Positions 10,594 to 18,559 of a stretch of DNA of 64,000 nucleotides are shown piece after piece. Numbering within the stretch: position 1 is the first letter of the stretch; every line of letters starts with the position of its first letter. The notes below the pieces were generated by a model, which had not been told where the DNA came from, did not search any database, and saw only the letters and a program-made list of their open reading frames with translations. The position numbers and the translations under genes were made by a program. This DNA is from Afipia sp. Root123D2 (GTDB lineage: Bacteria > Pseudomonadota > Alphaproteobacteria > Rhizobiales > Xanthobacteraceae): positions 528,828 to 592,827 of the forward strand of contig NZ_LMDP01000002.1 of the NCBI RefSeq assembly GCF_001425835.1, in the 5' to 3' direction.

Positions 10594-11034
10594 CTATTTC
10601 ATCGTAATTGCCAATCCGCTGAGATCCGCGTTGGCCATCAGGCCGAACTGGCGGCCGGTCATTTCCAGCACAGCGCCCTTCTGGTTGCTCAGCACGATGG
10701 CGCGTGCGCCGCCGCCGATCGCAAGGCCCGCGCCGGCCGCGCCGTAGACGCCCGCAACATCGGAGGCCCGGTTGATGTGGCTGACCCGGCCGCGCAGCAC
10801 GGTCTTGGAGCCGCCGAACACCAGGCCGGCGTCAATGCCGCCGACCGACAGCGGATAGGTCCGGCCGCGGAAGGTCAGTGTGCCGCCGCCACCGGAGCCA
10901 CCGATGAACCAGCCACCTTTGTAGATGGTGAGCCGCACAGTGCCGCTGTCGGCATGGGCGGCGGAGGACAGCGCTAGGCCGAGCATGGCCATGACAGCGA
11001 CCAGCGACGAACGAAGAACGGACGGAAACCGCAT
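10594..11034 (-). CDS. Secreted Gly-rich protein of unknown function
   Basis: ATG 11034 (MRFPSVLRSSLVAVMAML) follows a good GGGAGGTTC ribosome site and gives 146 residues with a signal peptide cleaved after AHA. The mature domain is beta-rich: VRLTIYKGGWFIGGSGGGG, GGIDAGLVFGGSKTVLRG, AGAGLAIGGGARAIVLSNQ and GAVLEMTGRQFGLMANADLSG. The repeated glycine pattern recalls Ysc84/SYLF and DUF1134 (EipA) type periplasmic domains, but I cannot make that assignment firmly. The frame extends upstream to 11169 with no signal-like sequence, so the internal start is preferred. Confidence 0.7.
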   Translation of the reverse strand: MRFPSVLRSSLVAVMAMLGLALSSAAHADSGTVRLTIYKGGWFIGGSGGGGTLTFRGRTYPLSVGGIDAGLVFGGSKTVLRGRVSHINRASDVAGVYGAAGAGLAIGGGARAIVLSNQKGAVLEMTGRQFGLMANADLSGLAITMK

Positions 11035-11210
11035 GGGAACCTCCCGGCGAGGGGTGAAGGGTGCAGACAAAAACGATTCGGTAGCGGCCAGCGTAGCCGG
11101 GTTCCGGCGCGGCGCAATTGGAATGGTTCGCTTGGGCACCCCATTCGCTGGTGTCCCGTTGCGCTGCATACGGTTACAATCGGCCGGTCCGGTAGCAAAG
11201 GGTGATCGTC

Positions 11211-11636
11211 ATGCACAATCTCACGCCTCTCTCCGGCCTGGTCGGCGGCGCGCTGATCGGGCTCGCCTCGGCGCTGCTGATGCTGCTCGCTGGCCGCATC
11301 GCCGGCATCAGCGGCATCTTCGGCGGGTTGATAGCGCCCGGCGCGAGTGACCGTGGCTGGCGGCTCGCCTTCATCGCCGGCCTGATCGCAGCCCCGCTTT
11401 TAGCTGCTCTTGGCGGCGCGTCGCTTCCGGCGCCGGCCATGCCGGCCAGCCTGACGCTGGTCGCGGTCGGCGGACTACTGGTGGGCTTCGGCACGCGCAT
11501 GGGCGGCGGCTGCACCTCGGGTCACGGCGTCTGTGGCATCGCCCGGCTGTCCGCGCGCTCAATCGTGGCGACAGCCGTTTTCATGGTGGTTGCGGTTGCG
11601 ACAGTGGCGATCGTCCGCCACGGCCTTGGAGGATAG
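11211..11636 (+). CDS. YeeE/YedE family transporter subunit (first half)
   Basis: This 141-residue membrane protein belongs to the YeeE/YedE (thiosulfate/sulfur-compound transport) family. It has four hydrophobic segments and the family signature [18 protein letters not shown], whose cysteine passes sulfur through the channel. ATG 11211 lies 8 bases after AAAGGG, better spaced than GTG 11202. Only four bases separate it from the second half-size protein at 11641. Such split pairs (PmpA/PmpB-like) act together in sulfide or thiosulfate handling. Confidence 0.88.
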   Translation: MHNLTPLSGLVGGALIGLASALLMLLAGRIAGISGIFGGLIAPGASDRGWRLAFIAGLIAAPLLAALGGASLPAPAMPASLTLVAVGGLLVGFGTRMGGGCTSGHGVCGIARLSARSIVATAVFMVVAVATVAIVRHGLGG

Positions 11637-11640
11637 CGCC

Positions 11641-12105
11641 ATGCCTCTCATTCTCGCCTGCTTTGGCTGCGGTCTTCTGTTCGGCGCGGGCCTGCTGATC
11701 TCCGGCATGACGCAGCCCGAAAAAGTGATCGGCTTTCTCGACATCTTCGGCGCGTGGGATGCGACGCTGGCATTTGTCATGGCCGGCGCGATCGCGGTGA
11801 CGAGCGCGGGATTCGCACTGGCGCGGCGGCGTGGCGCGCCCGTCCTGACCGCGCAGAGTTTGTGGCCGACACGCAGTGACATCGACGCGCCGCTGGTAGG
11901 CGGCGCGGTGTCGTTCGGGATCGGCTGGGGCCTGATCGGTCTTTGCCCCGGCCCGGCGCTGGTCAATCTCGCGGGCCTGAGCCTGCCGGTGATCGTGTTC
12001 GTCGTTGCAATGGCTGTCGGCATGATCGGGCAGGATGCGTTGCGCCGGCGCGCAAGCGCCGCGCCTACGAATGAAAGCACCACTGCGATCCGCACCGACG
12101 GCTAA
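11641..12105 (+). CDS. YeeE/YedE family transporter subunit (second half, DUF6691-like)
   Basis: This 154-residue membrane protein starts MPLILACFGCGLLFGAGLLI, four bases after its partner. It has the family patterns GLLISGMTQPEKVIGFLDI and FGIGWGLIGLCPGPALVNL, each with a conserved cysteine or glycine at the putative sulfur path. Together the two genes make one complete YeeE-like unit of two inverted halves. No BigR-type regulator or persulfide dioxygenase gene is next to them, unlike the detoxification operons of some relatives. Confidence 0.87.
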   Translation: MPLILACFGCGLLFGAGLLISGMTQPEKVIGFLDIFGAWDATLAFVMAGAIAVTSAGFALARRRGAPVLTAQSLWPTRSDIDAPLVGGAVSFGIGWGLIGLCPGPALVNLAGLSLPVIVFVVAMAVGMIGQDALRRRASAAPTNESTTAIRTDG

Positions 12106-12288
12106 TGCACATCACGAAAGGCGATGCGCCGCCTCCCGCCCGTCGCCCGGTGGAAAGCGGCCGGCGAAACGCTGTCCTTGCGCCTTTCGGTGCGCTGTGC
12201 CCCTCGCCTTCTCGGCGAGCGCACACCTCGGCCTCAACAGAGCCGCGAGATCGTTTCGGCGCGGCTGTTTGACAACCGGATCCGAGCG

Positions 12289-12555
12289 CTATCCAAAGCG
12301 TGCCCTGCTTCGCTCGCGCGCCTTCAACGCTTCCAACTCGCGATCGCGCGTCGGCGCATGGGTGTGCAGCGACGCCAACAATGTCCGTGCGGCCTGCGCG
12401 ACATCCTCAACCGCCTGGTCGAATGCCGCCTCGTTGGCTTTCGACGGTGCATTGAAGCCGGAGAGCTTGCGCACGAATTGCAGCGCGGACGCGCGAATTT
12501 CTTCTTCGGTCGTGGGCGGCTCGAAATTGAACAGCGTCTTGATGTTGCGGCACAT
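12289..12555 (-). CDS. DUF2277 family protein
   Basis: This 88-residue protein starts MCRNIKTLFNFEPP, the hallmark of DUF2277, followed by ALQFVRKLSGFNAPSKANE and a C-terminal ARFG. The ATG at 12555 has GAGGAGCC in front of it; longer upstream extensions lack family similarity. It is a predicted small helical cytosolic protein of unknown function, common in alphaproteobacteria and actinobacteria. It lies convergent with the sulfur-transport pair, with a 183-base gap that holds nothing I recognise. Confidence 0.88.
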   Translation of the reverse strand: MCRNIKTLFNFEPPTTEEEIRASALQFVRKLSGFNAPSKANEAAFDQAVEDVAQAARTLLASLHTHAPTRDRELEALKARERSRARFG

Positions 12556-12858
12556 GACTGGCTCCTCTCGCGCAGCCACGGCGAGCGCGGCGGGTACGAA
12601 TTGCGTTTGATCGTACGAATATAGTGATCGCATCGCGGCCGGGAACAAAGCGCAGAGCGCCCGGTTCCATCCGCGCACCGCAAGCCACGCTGATATCCGC
12701 GCCCACCGCATGGCCCCTGACGGTCAGCGGCATTTAGCTACCTTGTTAAGACTTTGTTAACCAACCGCGCCCACCCTTCCCGTGGGCTGGGAAGTGGAAA
12801 TCTCGATCATGCGTCCTGCTGCAATGCAGGGCACAAGTGTCCGAATCGGGAGGTGTTG

Positions 12859-13107
12859 ATGTCCCAGAATTACGCGCTTCATGGGCCCGCGCTGGCGCCG
12901 AACGAAGTGGTCCCCTGGCTGATCGGCTCGACCATCAGCGAAATCGAACGCGAACTGATGCTGCAGACGCTGGCGCATTGCGGCGGCAACCGCACTCACG
13001 CCGCGCGCGTGCTCGGCGTCTCGGTGCGCACGCTGCGCAACAAGATCCGGCAGTATTCGGCGGACGGCGCCGATATCCCGGCGCCGCCGCATGGCGAGCC
13101 GTCATAG
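12859..13107 (+). CDS. Small Fis-type helix-turn-helix protein
   Basis: This 82-residue protein consists of a short N-terminal arm and one Fis/NtrC-type DNA-binding domain: TISEIERELMLQTLAHCGGN, then RTHAARVLGVSVRTLRNKIRQY, with the recognition helix in the second stretch. It lacks receiver and AAA+ domains, so it resembles the C-terminal part of FlbD/NtrC regulators as a free-standing unit. GGGAGGTGTTG precedes the ATG. No flagellar or nitrogen gene is adjacent, so its targets cannot be guessed. Confidence 0.85.
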   Translation: MSQNYALHGPALAPNEVVPWLIGSTISEIERELMLQTLAHCGGNRTHAARVLGVSVRTLRNKIRQYSADGADIPAPPHGEPS

Positions 13108-13209
13108 CTGGATGACCGCATGCGCATTCGTGCGGCGTTGACGAACACGCCGCATGTGCAAGGATCGCGTGGCGTCAGACGTCGCGTGACCCAGCAACAG
13201 GTGTCCATC

Positions 13210-13440
13210 ATGACAGTGCCCGCAATTCGCCGCGCCGCCCTTCCCGTTTTCGCCGTGCTTGCTCTCGTCGCTACAGCGGCCGCAAGCCACGCCGCCGGCA
13301 CCTACGAGCAGCGCCGCGCCTGTCGCGCCGATGCGATGAAATTCTGCCGCGATCAAGTGCCGAACGTGAAACGCGTCACGGCCTGCATGGAAAAGAACAT
13401 CAGGAAACTCAGCCCGCCGTGCCGCGCGCAGTTCCGGTAA
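13210..13440 (+). CDS. Small secreted cysteine-rich-repeat protein
   Basis: This 76-residue protein begins MTVPAIRRAALPVFAVLALV, a signal peptide cleaved after SHA. The mature part carries one GLG1-like cysteine-rich unit: RACRADAMKFCRDQVPNVKR, then ACMEKN and PPCRAQF, with four cysteines. This pattern is frequent in alphaproteobacterial periplasmic proteins of unknown role. The start has an AGGTG site six to ten bases upstream. Confidence 0.75.
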   Translation: MTVPAIRRAALPVFAVLALVATAAASHAAGTYEQRRACRADAMKFCRDQVPNVKRVTACMEKNIRKLSPPCRAQFR

Positions 13441-13522
13441 AGGTCGCTATCGCGCCTTTGGCCTTGTCCCGACGATCATCAGTGCTACCTTCGACGCAAC
13501 GTGACATGCGCCGGAGATTGCA

Positions 13523-14143
13523 GTGACCGACATCGCCGCCCAGAACATTTCCGCCAACGGTCTTGCTGCCATCTACCCCGCCCCGACCGAGCGAGTGATC
13601 GCGAAAGCGCGGCCTGCGATCGACGTCTATGCGAAAAAATTCATCGGCCTGTCGCCGTTCTGCGTGCTGGCGACCTGCGGACCGGACAACAGCGCCGATG
13701 CCTCGCCGCGCGGCGGCAATCCCGGCTTCGTCCATGTCACCGGTCCGAACGAGGTTCTGATGCCGGACCGCACCGGCAACAACCGGATCGACAGTTTTCG
13801 GAATATTGTGGAAGGCAGCGGGCTGCTGCAGTTGATCTTCTTCGTGCCGGGCATCGACGAGACGCTACGCGTCAGCGGACGCGGCACGCTGACCGGCGAG
13901 CCTGCGCTGCTCGCGGCGATGGAAGAATTCGGCAAGCCGCCGCGCGCGGTCCTGCGCGTCGCGGTCAGCGAATGTTACTTCCATTGCGGCAAGGCGCTGA
14001 TGCGCTCCAAGCTGTGGTCACCCGAAACGCGCGTTTCGCGTGACGGGATACCGAGCATCAGCGAGGTGATCCACGACCAGACGGGTCTCGGCACGCCGGA
14101 GACTCGCGCCGAGGTCGAAGCCCGCTACAAGACGCAGCTCTGA
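13523..14143 (+). CDS. Pyridoxamine 5'-phosphate oxidase-like FMN-binding protein (MSMEG_1061 type)
   Basis: This 206-residue split-barrel flavoprotein has the PNPOx-like pattern FIGLSPFCVLATCGPDNSAD, then SPRGGNPGFV and DRTGNNRIDSFRNI, and the late cysteine-containing ECYFHCGKALMRSKLW segment. These mark the MSMEG_1061 family, whose members bind FMN or related flavins; substrates are unknown. It starts at GTG 13523 after GGAGATTGCA. The CinA-like gene follows 25 bases later on the same strand, so the two may be cotranscribed. Confidence 0.85.
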   Translation: MTDIAAQNISANGLAAIYPAPTERVIAKARPAIDVYAKKFIGLSPFCVLATCGPDNSADASPRGGNPGFVHVTGPNEVLMPDRTGNNRIDSFRNIVEGSGLLQLIFFVPGIDETLRVSGRGTLTGEPALLAAMEEFGKPPRAVLRVAVSECYFHCGKALMRSKLWSPETRVSRDGIPSISEVIHDQTGLGTPETRAEVEARYKTQL

Positions 14144-14168
14144 CCAACGCTCGCCAGGGAGAAACAGG

Positions 14169-14660
14169 ATGCAGACGCTGCTGCCGCTTGCGGCAAAGAT
14201 CGCGGAGTCATTGATCGCGCGCGGCGAGACCCTCGGCGTTGCGGAATCCTCCACCGGGGGCTTGATTTCGGCGGCACTGCTGTCGGTGCCCGGCGCCTCG
14301 GCCTATTATCGCGGCGGCAGTGTGATCTACACGCCGCGCGCCCGCGCCGCGATCGCCGGCATCACCAAGGAACAGATGGAAGGCCTGCGCGGCGCCACCG
14401 AACCCTACGCGGCCTTGCTGGCGCGGCGCGTGCGCGAACAGCTCGCCACCGACTGGGCCCTGAGCGAGACCGGCGCGACCGGCCCGTCAGGCAATCGGTA
14501 TGGCGACGCTCCCGGCCATTCATGCATGGCGGTAATCGGTCCCGGCGAGCGGACGGTGACGCTGGAAACCGGCAGTTCGGATCGTATCGACAACATGCGC
14601 GCCTTCGCCCGGCACGCACTCGCACTGCTTGCCGAGACGATCGAGACCACACCGCGCTGA
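14169..14660 (+). CDS. CinA C-terminal domain protein, nicotinamide-nucleotide amidase (PncC-like)
   Basis: This 163-residue stand-alone CinA-C domain has the family's GVAESSTGGLISAALLSVPG and ASAYYRGGSVIYT segments near the N-terminus, and the SETGATGPSGNRYGDAPG loop. PncC-type enzymes deamidate NMN to NaMN in the pyridine-nucleotide salvage cycle, in the cytosol. The usual SESCTGG reads ESSTGG here, with Ser in place of Cys; the catalytic Ser appears kept. It probably shares an mRNA with the preceding flavoprotein gene. Confidence 0.85.
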   Translation: MQTLLPLAAKIAESLIARGETLGVAESSTGGLISAALLSVPGASAYYRGGSVIYTPRARAAIAGITKEQMEGLRGATEPYAALLARRVREQLATDWALSETGATGPSGNRYGDAPGHSCMAVIGPGERTVTLETGSSDRIDNMRAFARHALALLAETIETTPR

Positions 14661-14830
14661 CAGACGCAGAAACATCAGCCAATCGGCGGATTGTATTTCG
14701 CACCGGCCCACAGTGAGGATGGTGCGCGAACGCCGCGAACAGACGATTTCGCCTTGATGACGCCGCAGCACCGTCCGAAGCTGAGCGCGCCGGATGATTC
14801 TGCGGGCCCCGGCCGTTCGCGGAGGTGCCG

Positions 14831-15182
14831 ATGCAAATGCGCGCGCTCTTCGGTTCTGTCGTGTGCCTCGCGCTTTTCGCCAGCGGCTCACAGTGTCGAC
14901 CGCGGACAGTACAACGATGTCCCCGAGGACGTCCGCGCCTGGTTCAAGGGTGTGAAGAACGCCGACGGCATCCCCTGCTGCGATATATCGGACGGCCACC
15001 GCACCACCTATGACGTGCGCGCCGGGGCTTATTGGGTACCGATCGAGGGAGCGTGGTGGAAGGTGCCGGACGGCGCAATCATCCGCAACGCCGGCAACCC
15101 GCTCGGCGAAGCCGTGGTGTGGTACGTCAAACTCGGCGGCAACATCTTCATCCGCTGTTTCGTGCCGGCCGATGCATCGTGA
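14831..15182 (+). pseudogene. Small secreted protein gene with an apparent one-base frameshift
   Basis: From ATG 14831, six bases after GGAGG, the frame encodes a signal peptide (MQMRALFGSVVCLALFASG) and then turns to out-of-frame sequence. The neighbouring frame continues with AAHSVDRGQYNDVPEDVRAW and a convincing mature domain (GIPCCDISDGHRTTYDVRAG, YWVPIEGAWWKVPD, AVVWYVKLGGNIFIRCFVPA) to the stop at 15182. Deleting one base near 14881-14883 (GCCAGCGGCTC) would fuse signal peptide and domain into about 116 residues. It could be genuine decay or a sequencing error. The domain is a cysteine-containing periplasmic type of unknown function. Confidence 0.65.
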
Positions 15183-15953
15183 TTATTTGCGGCTCGGATA
15201 ACTCACGGCCATTCCGGCGCGCACATCCTGCTGCACGCCGTATTGCGGGAACGGATAGCGGAAACCGTTTTTCGACAACGCTTTCATGCCGGCGATGGCG
15301 CTGACAAGATATTCCGGCGGCGTCGCCATCAGCATCTCCTCGTCGAGGACACCGCCATAGCGCCGCTCGGCAAAGCATGGGATCGACAGGCTCGGCGTGC
15401 GTGTCGTCAACGCGCGGCCCCATGAATCGGCGCAAGCGGATTCGCCGACCACGCTCCAATCGAACCGCTTGTAGCCGGACCATTGCAGACCGTTGATGAA
15501 GTAGATCATCGCACCGGGCGTCGCATAGAACAGCGCAATATCGGGCGGATCGAGCTTGCCGGACGACAACGGCGCAACCGCAAGTGCGTCGTACTGCCCG
15601 TCCGGCACACAATGCATCGCGGACTGGTGGGCGCGTGCATCCTCCGGCGTCGAGAACCACACGCCGGTCATGTGCTGGCCGGATTGCCACGCGTCCGTCT
15701 TGGCACCGCCGAGGCCAACGACGGCGCGGCATTGCGCGCCGACCAGATCATCGCTGGTGATGCCGACGGTCCAGCCCAGACGCGACGCCTGCCCGACAAT
15801 CTGATCCAGCGTATGGATCGACTGCGGCCGGCGAATCTTCGGGATTGCTTCCATGTCTTCGCGGCGCGTGAACATCTTCATGCCGAACGGAATCGTCCGC
15901 AGCTTCAGGAGAGAATCCAGTTCGCCAACCAACGCCGCCCAATCCTGCGTCAT
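15183..15953 (-). CDS. DUF169 family protein
   Basis: This 256-residue protein starts MTQDWAALVGELDSLLKLRT. I use ATG 15953, which is well spaced from GGGAGA, rather than the GTG one codon earlier. DUF169 (COG2043) features include the PFGMKMF segment and several cysteines (GAQCRAVVG, HCVPDGQYDAL, ESACADSWGRAL, IPCFAERRYG) that may bind a metal or cofactor. Family members are found near anaerobic and redox genes in some genomes; biochemical function is unestablished. It is convergent with, and abuts, the frameshifted gene at 14831-15182. Confidence 0.85.
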   Translation of the reverse strand: MTQDWAALVGELDSLLKLRTIPFGMKMFTRREDMEAIPKIRRPQSIHTLDQIVGQASRLGWTVGITSDDLVGAQCRAVVGLGGAKTDAWQSGQHMTGVWFSTPEDARAHQSAMHCVPDGQYDALAVAPLSSGKLDPPDIALFYATPGAMIYFINGLQWSGYKRFDWSVVGESACADSWGRALTTRTPSLSIPCFAERRYGGVLDEEMLMATPPEYLVSAIAGMKALSKNGFRYPFPQYGVQQDVRAGMAVSYPSRK

Positions 15954-16022
15954 CACATGTCTCCCGGCTTTCTGAGTGTGAGGCTAGAACATTCTGCGCA
16001 GAAGTGGAGTCCACGATCTCGG

Positions 16023-16060
16023 CGCAAATAAAAGCCCGGATCGCTTGAGCGATCCGGGCT
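16023..16060 (-). terminator. Terminator after bacterioferritin
   Basis: On the minus strand a 12-bp stem (AGCCCGGATCGC with GCGATCCGGGCT) with a TCAA loop is followed by TTTATTT, 38 bases past the bfr stop. Confidence 0.9.
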
Positions 16061-16097
16061 GATGGCAGGTCCGGCCAATCGGCCGGCAAAGCGAAAC

Positions 16098-16580
16098 TCA
16101 ATCGTGGTCGAGTTCGCCGATATGCTTCTGCGAATACAGTTCGAGGCCAACCCGCTTCACGAGATCGAGCTGGGTTTCGAGGAAATCGATATGGCCTTCC
16201 TCGTCCTTCATCAGGCTCTCGAACAGATCGCGCGAAACATAGTCCTTGACGCTGTGGCAGTAGGTCGCCGCTTCCTGATAGAGATCGCGCGCGCCATGTT
16301 CAGCGGCGAGATCGCACTCCAGAATCTCCTTGACGTTCTGGCCGATCCGCAACGGATCGAGCACCTGCATGTTCGGAAAACCGTCGAGGAACAGGATGCG
16401 GTCGGTAAACCTGTCGGCGTGAACCATCTCCTCGATGGATTCCTTGCGCCACTGCTTGGCCAGATCCTTGAGTCCCCAATTGTCGAGCAGCCGATAATGC
16501 AGCCAGTACTGGTTGATGGCCGTCAGTTCGCTGCGCAGACCCTTGTTGAGATAATCGATGACCTTCGGATCACCCTTCAT
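16098..16580 (-). CDS. bfr: Bacterioferritin
   Basis: Bacterioferritin forms a 24-subunit haem-containing shell that oxidises Fe(II) and stores it as a mineral core. The 160-residue protein starts [19 protein letters not shown]. It has ferroxidase ligands in [10 protein letters not shown] and [14 protein letters not shown] (Glu and His), the second pair in [10 protein letters not shown] and [10 protein letters not shown], and the haem-axial Met near [15 protein letters not shown]. It lies downstream of bfd on the same strand. A perfect iron-control palindrome 47 bases upstream of the start predicts Irr-dependent repression under low iron. Confidence 0.96.
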   Translation of the reverse strand: MKGDPKVIDYLNKGLRSELTAINQYWLHYRLLDNWGLKDLAKQWRKESIEEMVHADRFTDRILFLDGFPNMQVLDPLRIGQNVKEILECDLAAEHGARDLYQEAATYCHSVKDYVSRDLFESLMKDEEGHIDFLETQLDLVKRVGLELYSQKHIGELDHD

Positions 16581-16626
16581 GATGCACTCCCGCTCGAGGA
16601 ACCCGACAGGGGTCCCACCCAATCCA

Positions 16627-16645
16627 ATTTAGAACCATTCTAAAT
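16627..16645. promoter_or_regulatory. Irr-type iron control element (ICE box) upstream of bfr
   Basis: ATTTAGAA and TTCTAAAT flank a CCA centre, a perfect palindrome that fits the ICE/Irr-box consensus (TTTAGAA-N3-TTCTAAA) known from rhizobia. Irr represses iron-storage genes when haem/iron is scarce, so the site position between bfd and bfr fits repression of bfr. Confidence 0.85.
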
Positions 16646-16719
16646 CAGATTAAGAGCGAGAACAACACTTTTCCAGCTCCAGCTCTGGAACTGGGGACAA
16701 TCTAGCAATTTGAGAGGTA

Positions 16720-17016
16720 TCAGGCGGCCGCTTCGGCGGGAAGAAACTCGATCTCGCTGGGGCGATGCGAGGCGGTTTCGGAGTGGTCATGGTCTGCGTG
16801 TTCGGCACTGTGCGGGCAGCCTGCGCAACAGGCCTTGGCACAGGGGCCAAGGGCTTCATCCATGATCTGCCGGATCGTCCGCGCACAACGCCCGCATTGG
16901 GCGCTACAGCCGAGACAGCCATAAACCTGCCCCGCCGTGCGCGGCAAAGCCTTGGCTTCAGCCACGGCGGTCCTGACATCGTGGTCAGTGATAACGTTAC
17001 AGGAGCAAACAATCAT
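16720..17016 (-). CDS. bfd: Bacterioferritin-associated ferredoxin Bfd with Cys/His-rich tail
   Basis: This 98-residue protein starts MIVCSCNVITDHDVRTAV and has the Bfd [2Fe-2S] ligands CSC and CLGCSAQCGRC. Bfd donates electrons to the bacterioferritin haem to release stored iron. After the fold (about residue 58) the protein carries an additional CAKACCAGCPHS segment and an AEHADHDHSET stretch that could bind metal and are not needed for the canonical cluster. ATG 17016 is preceded by AGGAGCAAAC in the reverse direction reading. bfr follows on the same strand. Confidence 0.9.
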   Translation of the reverse strand: MIVCSCNVITDHDVRTAVAEAKALPRTAGQVYGCLGCSAQCGRCARTIRQIMDEALGPCAKACCAGCPHSAEHADHDHSETASHRPSEIEFLPAEAAA

Positions 17017-17463
17017 GGATTGGCTTCGGCGGGACCTGTGAACAACTGCCCTTATGGATAAGTGGCCGGATTGCAGGATGCAAAGGCAAAACCGGCACTT
17101 TCTAGCTATTCCAAACTGCGGCGCAGCGATCAGAAAAGTCTGGAATGACTCTAAATTGGTGCATTGATCCAGACGCCGACTTGACGTCGCGCTGGATGCC
17201 GTCGGCAAAGGGACACCGAGCAGATATCGGCCTGCGGATGTCTGAAGCCAGAATCCGGCAAGGATCCCGCCCAGCCAGCCTATTCGTGATCAAAATATTA
17301 CTGCCCGGGCAAGCCGCACTGAAAACACTTGCAAAACCCGGCACGCAAAATGTTAACGCGCAGGAACCTTTTCTTTTCCCGAATATTAACTCCAGACATC
17401 GCATTTTCGTCACATATGGAACGTACGCCCCGCGCGTATTCTCCCAACATAGAAGTGAGAACT
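17017..17463. other. 447-base divergent intergenic region between bfd and a Spy-like gene
   Basis: No gene is supported here. A degenerate iron-control-like site (TTTAGAG, TCA, TTCCAGA on the minus strand, 17139-17155) lies about 125 bases upstream of bfd. Another half-site (TATTCCAAA) is near 17108. Both are weak compared with the palindrome at 16627. The right half is AT-rich and should hold the promoter of the gene at 17464. Confidence 0.5.
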
Positions 17464-17832
17464 ATGCGAAAGTTGTCGATCGCGTTTGCCTGTTTAGTTG
17501 CCCTGAGCGCACCTGCATTTGCTCAGGAGGCAGGCGTTGAAGCAGCAGCCAAGCCTGCCCGCGCCTCGGCGCTGAAGGTGGCGATGAGTGAAATCGCGAT
17601 TCTGCGTTATCGCGCCGCTCTGAAACTCAGCGCTGCTCAGGAAAAGTATTGGCCCGCGGTTGCCAGCGCGCTTCGGGCACTGGCTCGCGAACCGCAGATT
17701 AATGAAGCGGCCGTCCGTCGTTTTGCCCCGGCGGCTTCGGCTCTGTTTGCTAATCTAGACGATCATCAGAAGCAGGTCGCGATGGGACTTGTGCAGAAAG
17801 CCGGCCTGACCCAATACGCCGCGCTGTTCTGA
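17464..17832 (+). CDS. Periplasmic LTXXQ/Spy-like small protein
   Basis: This 122-residue protein begins MRKLSIAFACLVALSAPAFA, a signal peptide cleaved before QEAG. The mature part is helical, with ALKLSAAQEKYWPAVASALR, which matches the LTXXQ-type motif of Spy/CpxP-related periplasmic chaperones, followed by NLDDHQKQVAMGLVQKAGL. Such proteins in Bradyrhizobium relatives are numerous and uncharacterised. The frame is open further upstream, but only this start yields a signal peptide. A terminator follows 31 bases later. Confidence 0.78.
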   Translation: MRKLSIAFACLVALSAPAFAQEAGVEAAAKPARASALKVAMSEIAILRYRAALKLSAAQEKYWPAVASALRALAREPQINEAAVRRFAPAASALFANLDDHQKQVAMGLVQKAGLTQYAALF

Positions 17833-17863
17833 TCCACGATCGAAGGCAACTGCGTCGCGAATA

Positions 17864-17886
17864 ATCCGGGTTCATGCCCGGATTTT
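17864..17886 (+). terminator. Terminator after the Spy-like gene
   Basis: ATCCGGG and CCCGGAT pair around TTCATG and are followed by a run of six T. Confidence 0.85.
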
Positions 17887-18023
17887 TTGTGTCTGGATTC
17901 CTCCAGCGGACATCATGGCGAAAAGCCGGCAACACCGTTCAGTTCCCGTTCAACGCCGGTGTGCAACTTTCGCTGTCGGCATCCGTTATCTCTTTGCCGA
18001 GAAGCAATTCGAAAGGTGACGCC

Positions 18024-18314
18024 ATGAAAAAGATTGTTCTGGCCATCGCGACCGCAGCCACCCTTGCGGTCACCGCAATCGCCGCACCGGCGCCCGCCGA
18101 AGCGCGCGGCGGACGTGTTGCGGCCGGCGTGCTGGGCGGCCTCGCCGCTGGCGCGATCATTGGCGGCGCAGCGTCAGGCGCCTACGCCTACGGACCGCGC
18201 TACGGTTACTATGGCGGCCCGGCCTATGTCGCCGGCCCGCCGTGCGGTTGGGAGAGGCAGCGATTCTGGGACGGCTACGGCTGGCGAGTTCGTCGGGTCA
18301 GGGTCTGCTACTAA
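18024..18314 (+). CDS. Small secreted Gly-rich protein, copy 1 of a tandem pair
   Basis: This 96-residue protein starts MKKIVLAIATAATLAV behind AAGGTGA. It has a signal peptide (cleavage after AEA), a glycine-zipper-like stretch (GVLGGLAAGAIIGGAASG), a Tyr/Gly-rich linker (YGPRYGYYGGPAYV) and a C-terminal WERQRFWDGYGWRVRRVRVC motif. The same layout and C-terminal motif recur in the next gene. Glycine-zipper segments often insert in or bind the outer membrane; function is unknown. Confidence 0.82.
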   Translation: MKKIVLAIATAATLAVTAIAAPAPAEARGGRVAAGVLGGLAAGAIIGGAASGAYAYGPRYGYYGGPAYVAGPPCGWERQRFWDGYGWRVRRVRVCY

Positions 18315-18340
18315 TCGGTGACGTTCGGTAAACCATATGA

Positions 18341-18387
18341 ACGCCCCGGACTGCCCTTAAATTGGCGCTTTCCGGGGTGTTTTTTGG
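18341..18387 (+). terminator. Terminator between the tandem small-protein genes
   Basis: ACGCCCCGGA at the left pairs with TCCGGGGTGT at the right and is followed by six T. It gives each copy its own transcript. Confidence 0.8.
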
Positions 18388-18559
18388 ATACCGTTCAAGA
18401 ATCTTGCTATATTCAGGCGAAGATTAATTTCAGCATTTTGCCGAATTTGGTGTGAGTGCTTCTGCAGTAAAAACTTTCCGGGGCAAACTATCGTCTCGCG
18501 ATTAGGATTTTGATCAATCGCCTTGCGCCGGGCTGCGGCGCGATCTGAGGAGAGATAAC

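Noticed and set aside
17139-17155. Second iron-control box upstream of bfd
   Set aside because: It matches the consensus only in part (TTTAGAG/TTCCAGA), so it is noted inside the intergenic entry and not called as a separate site.
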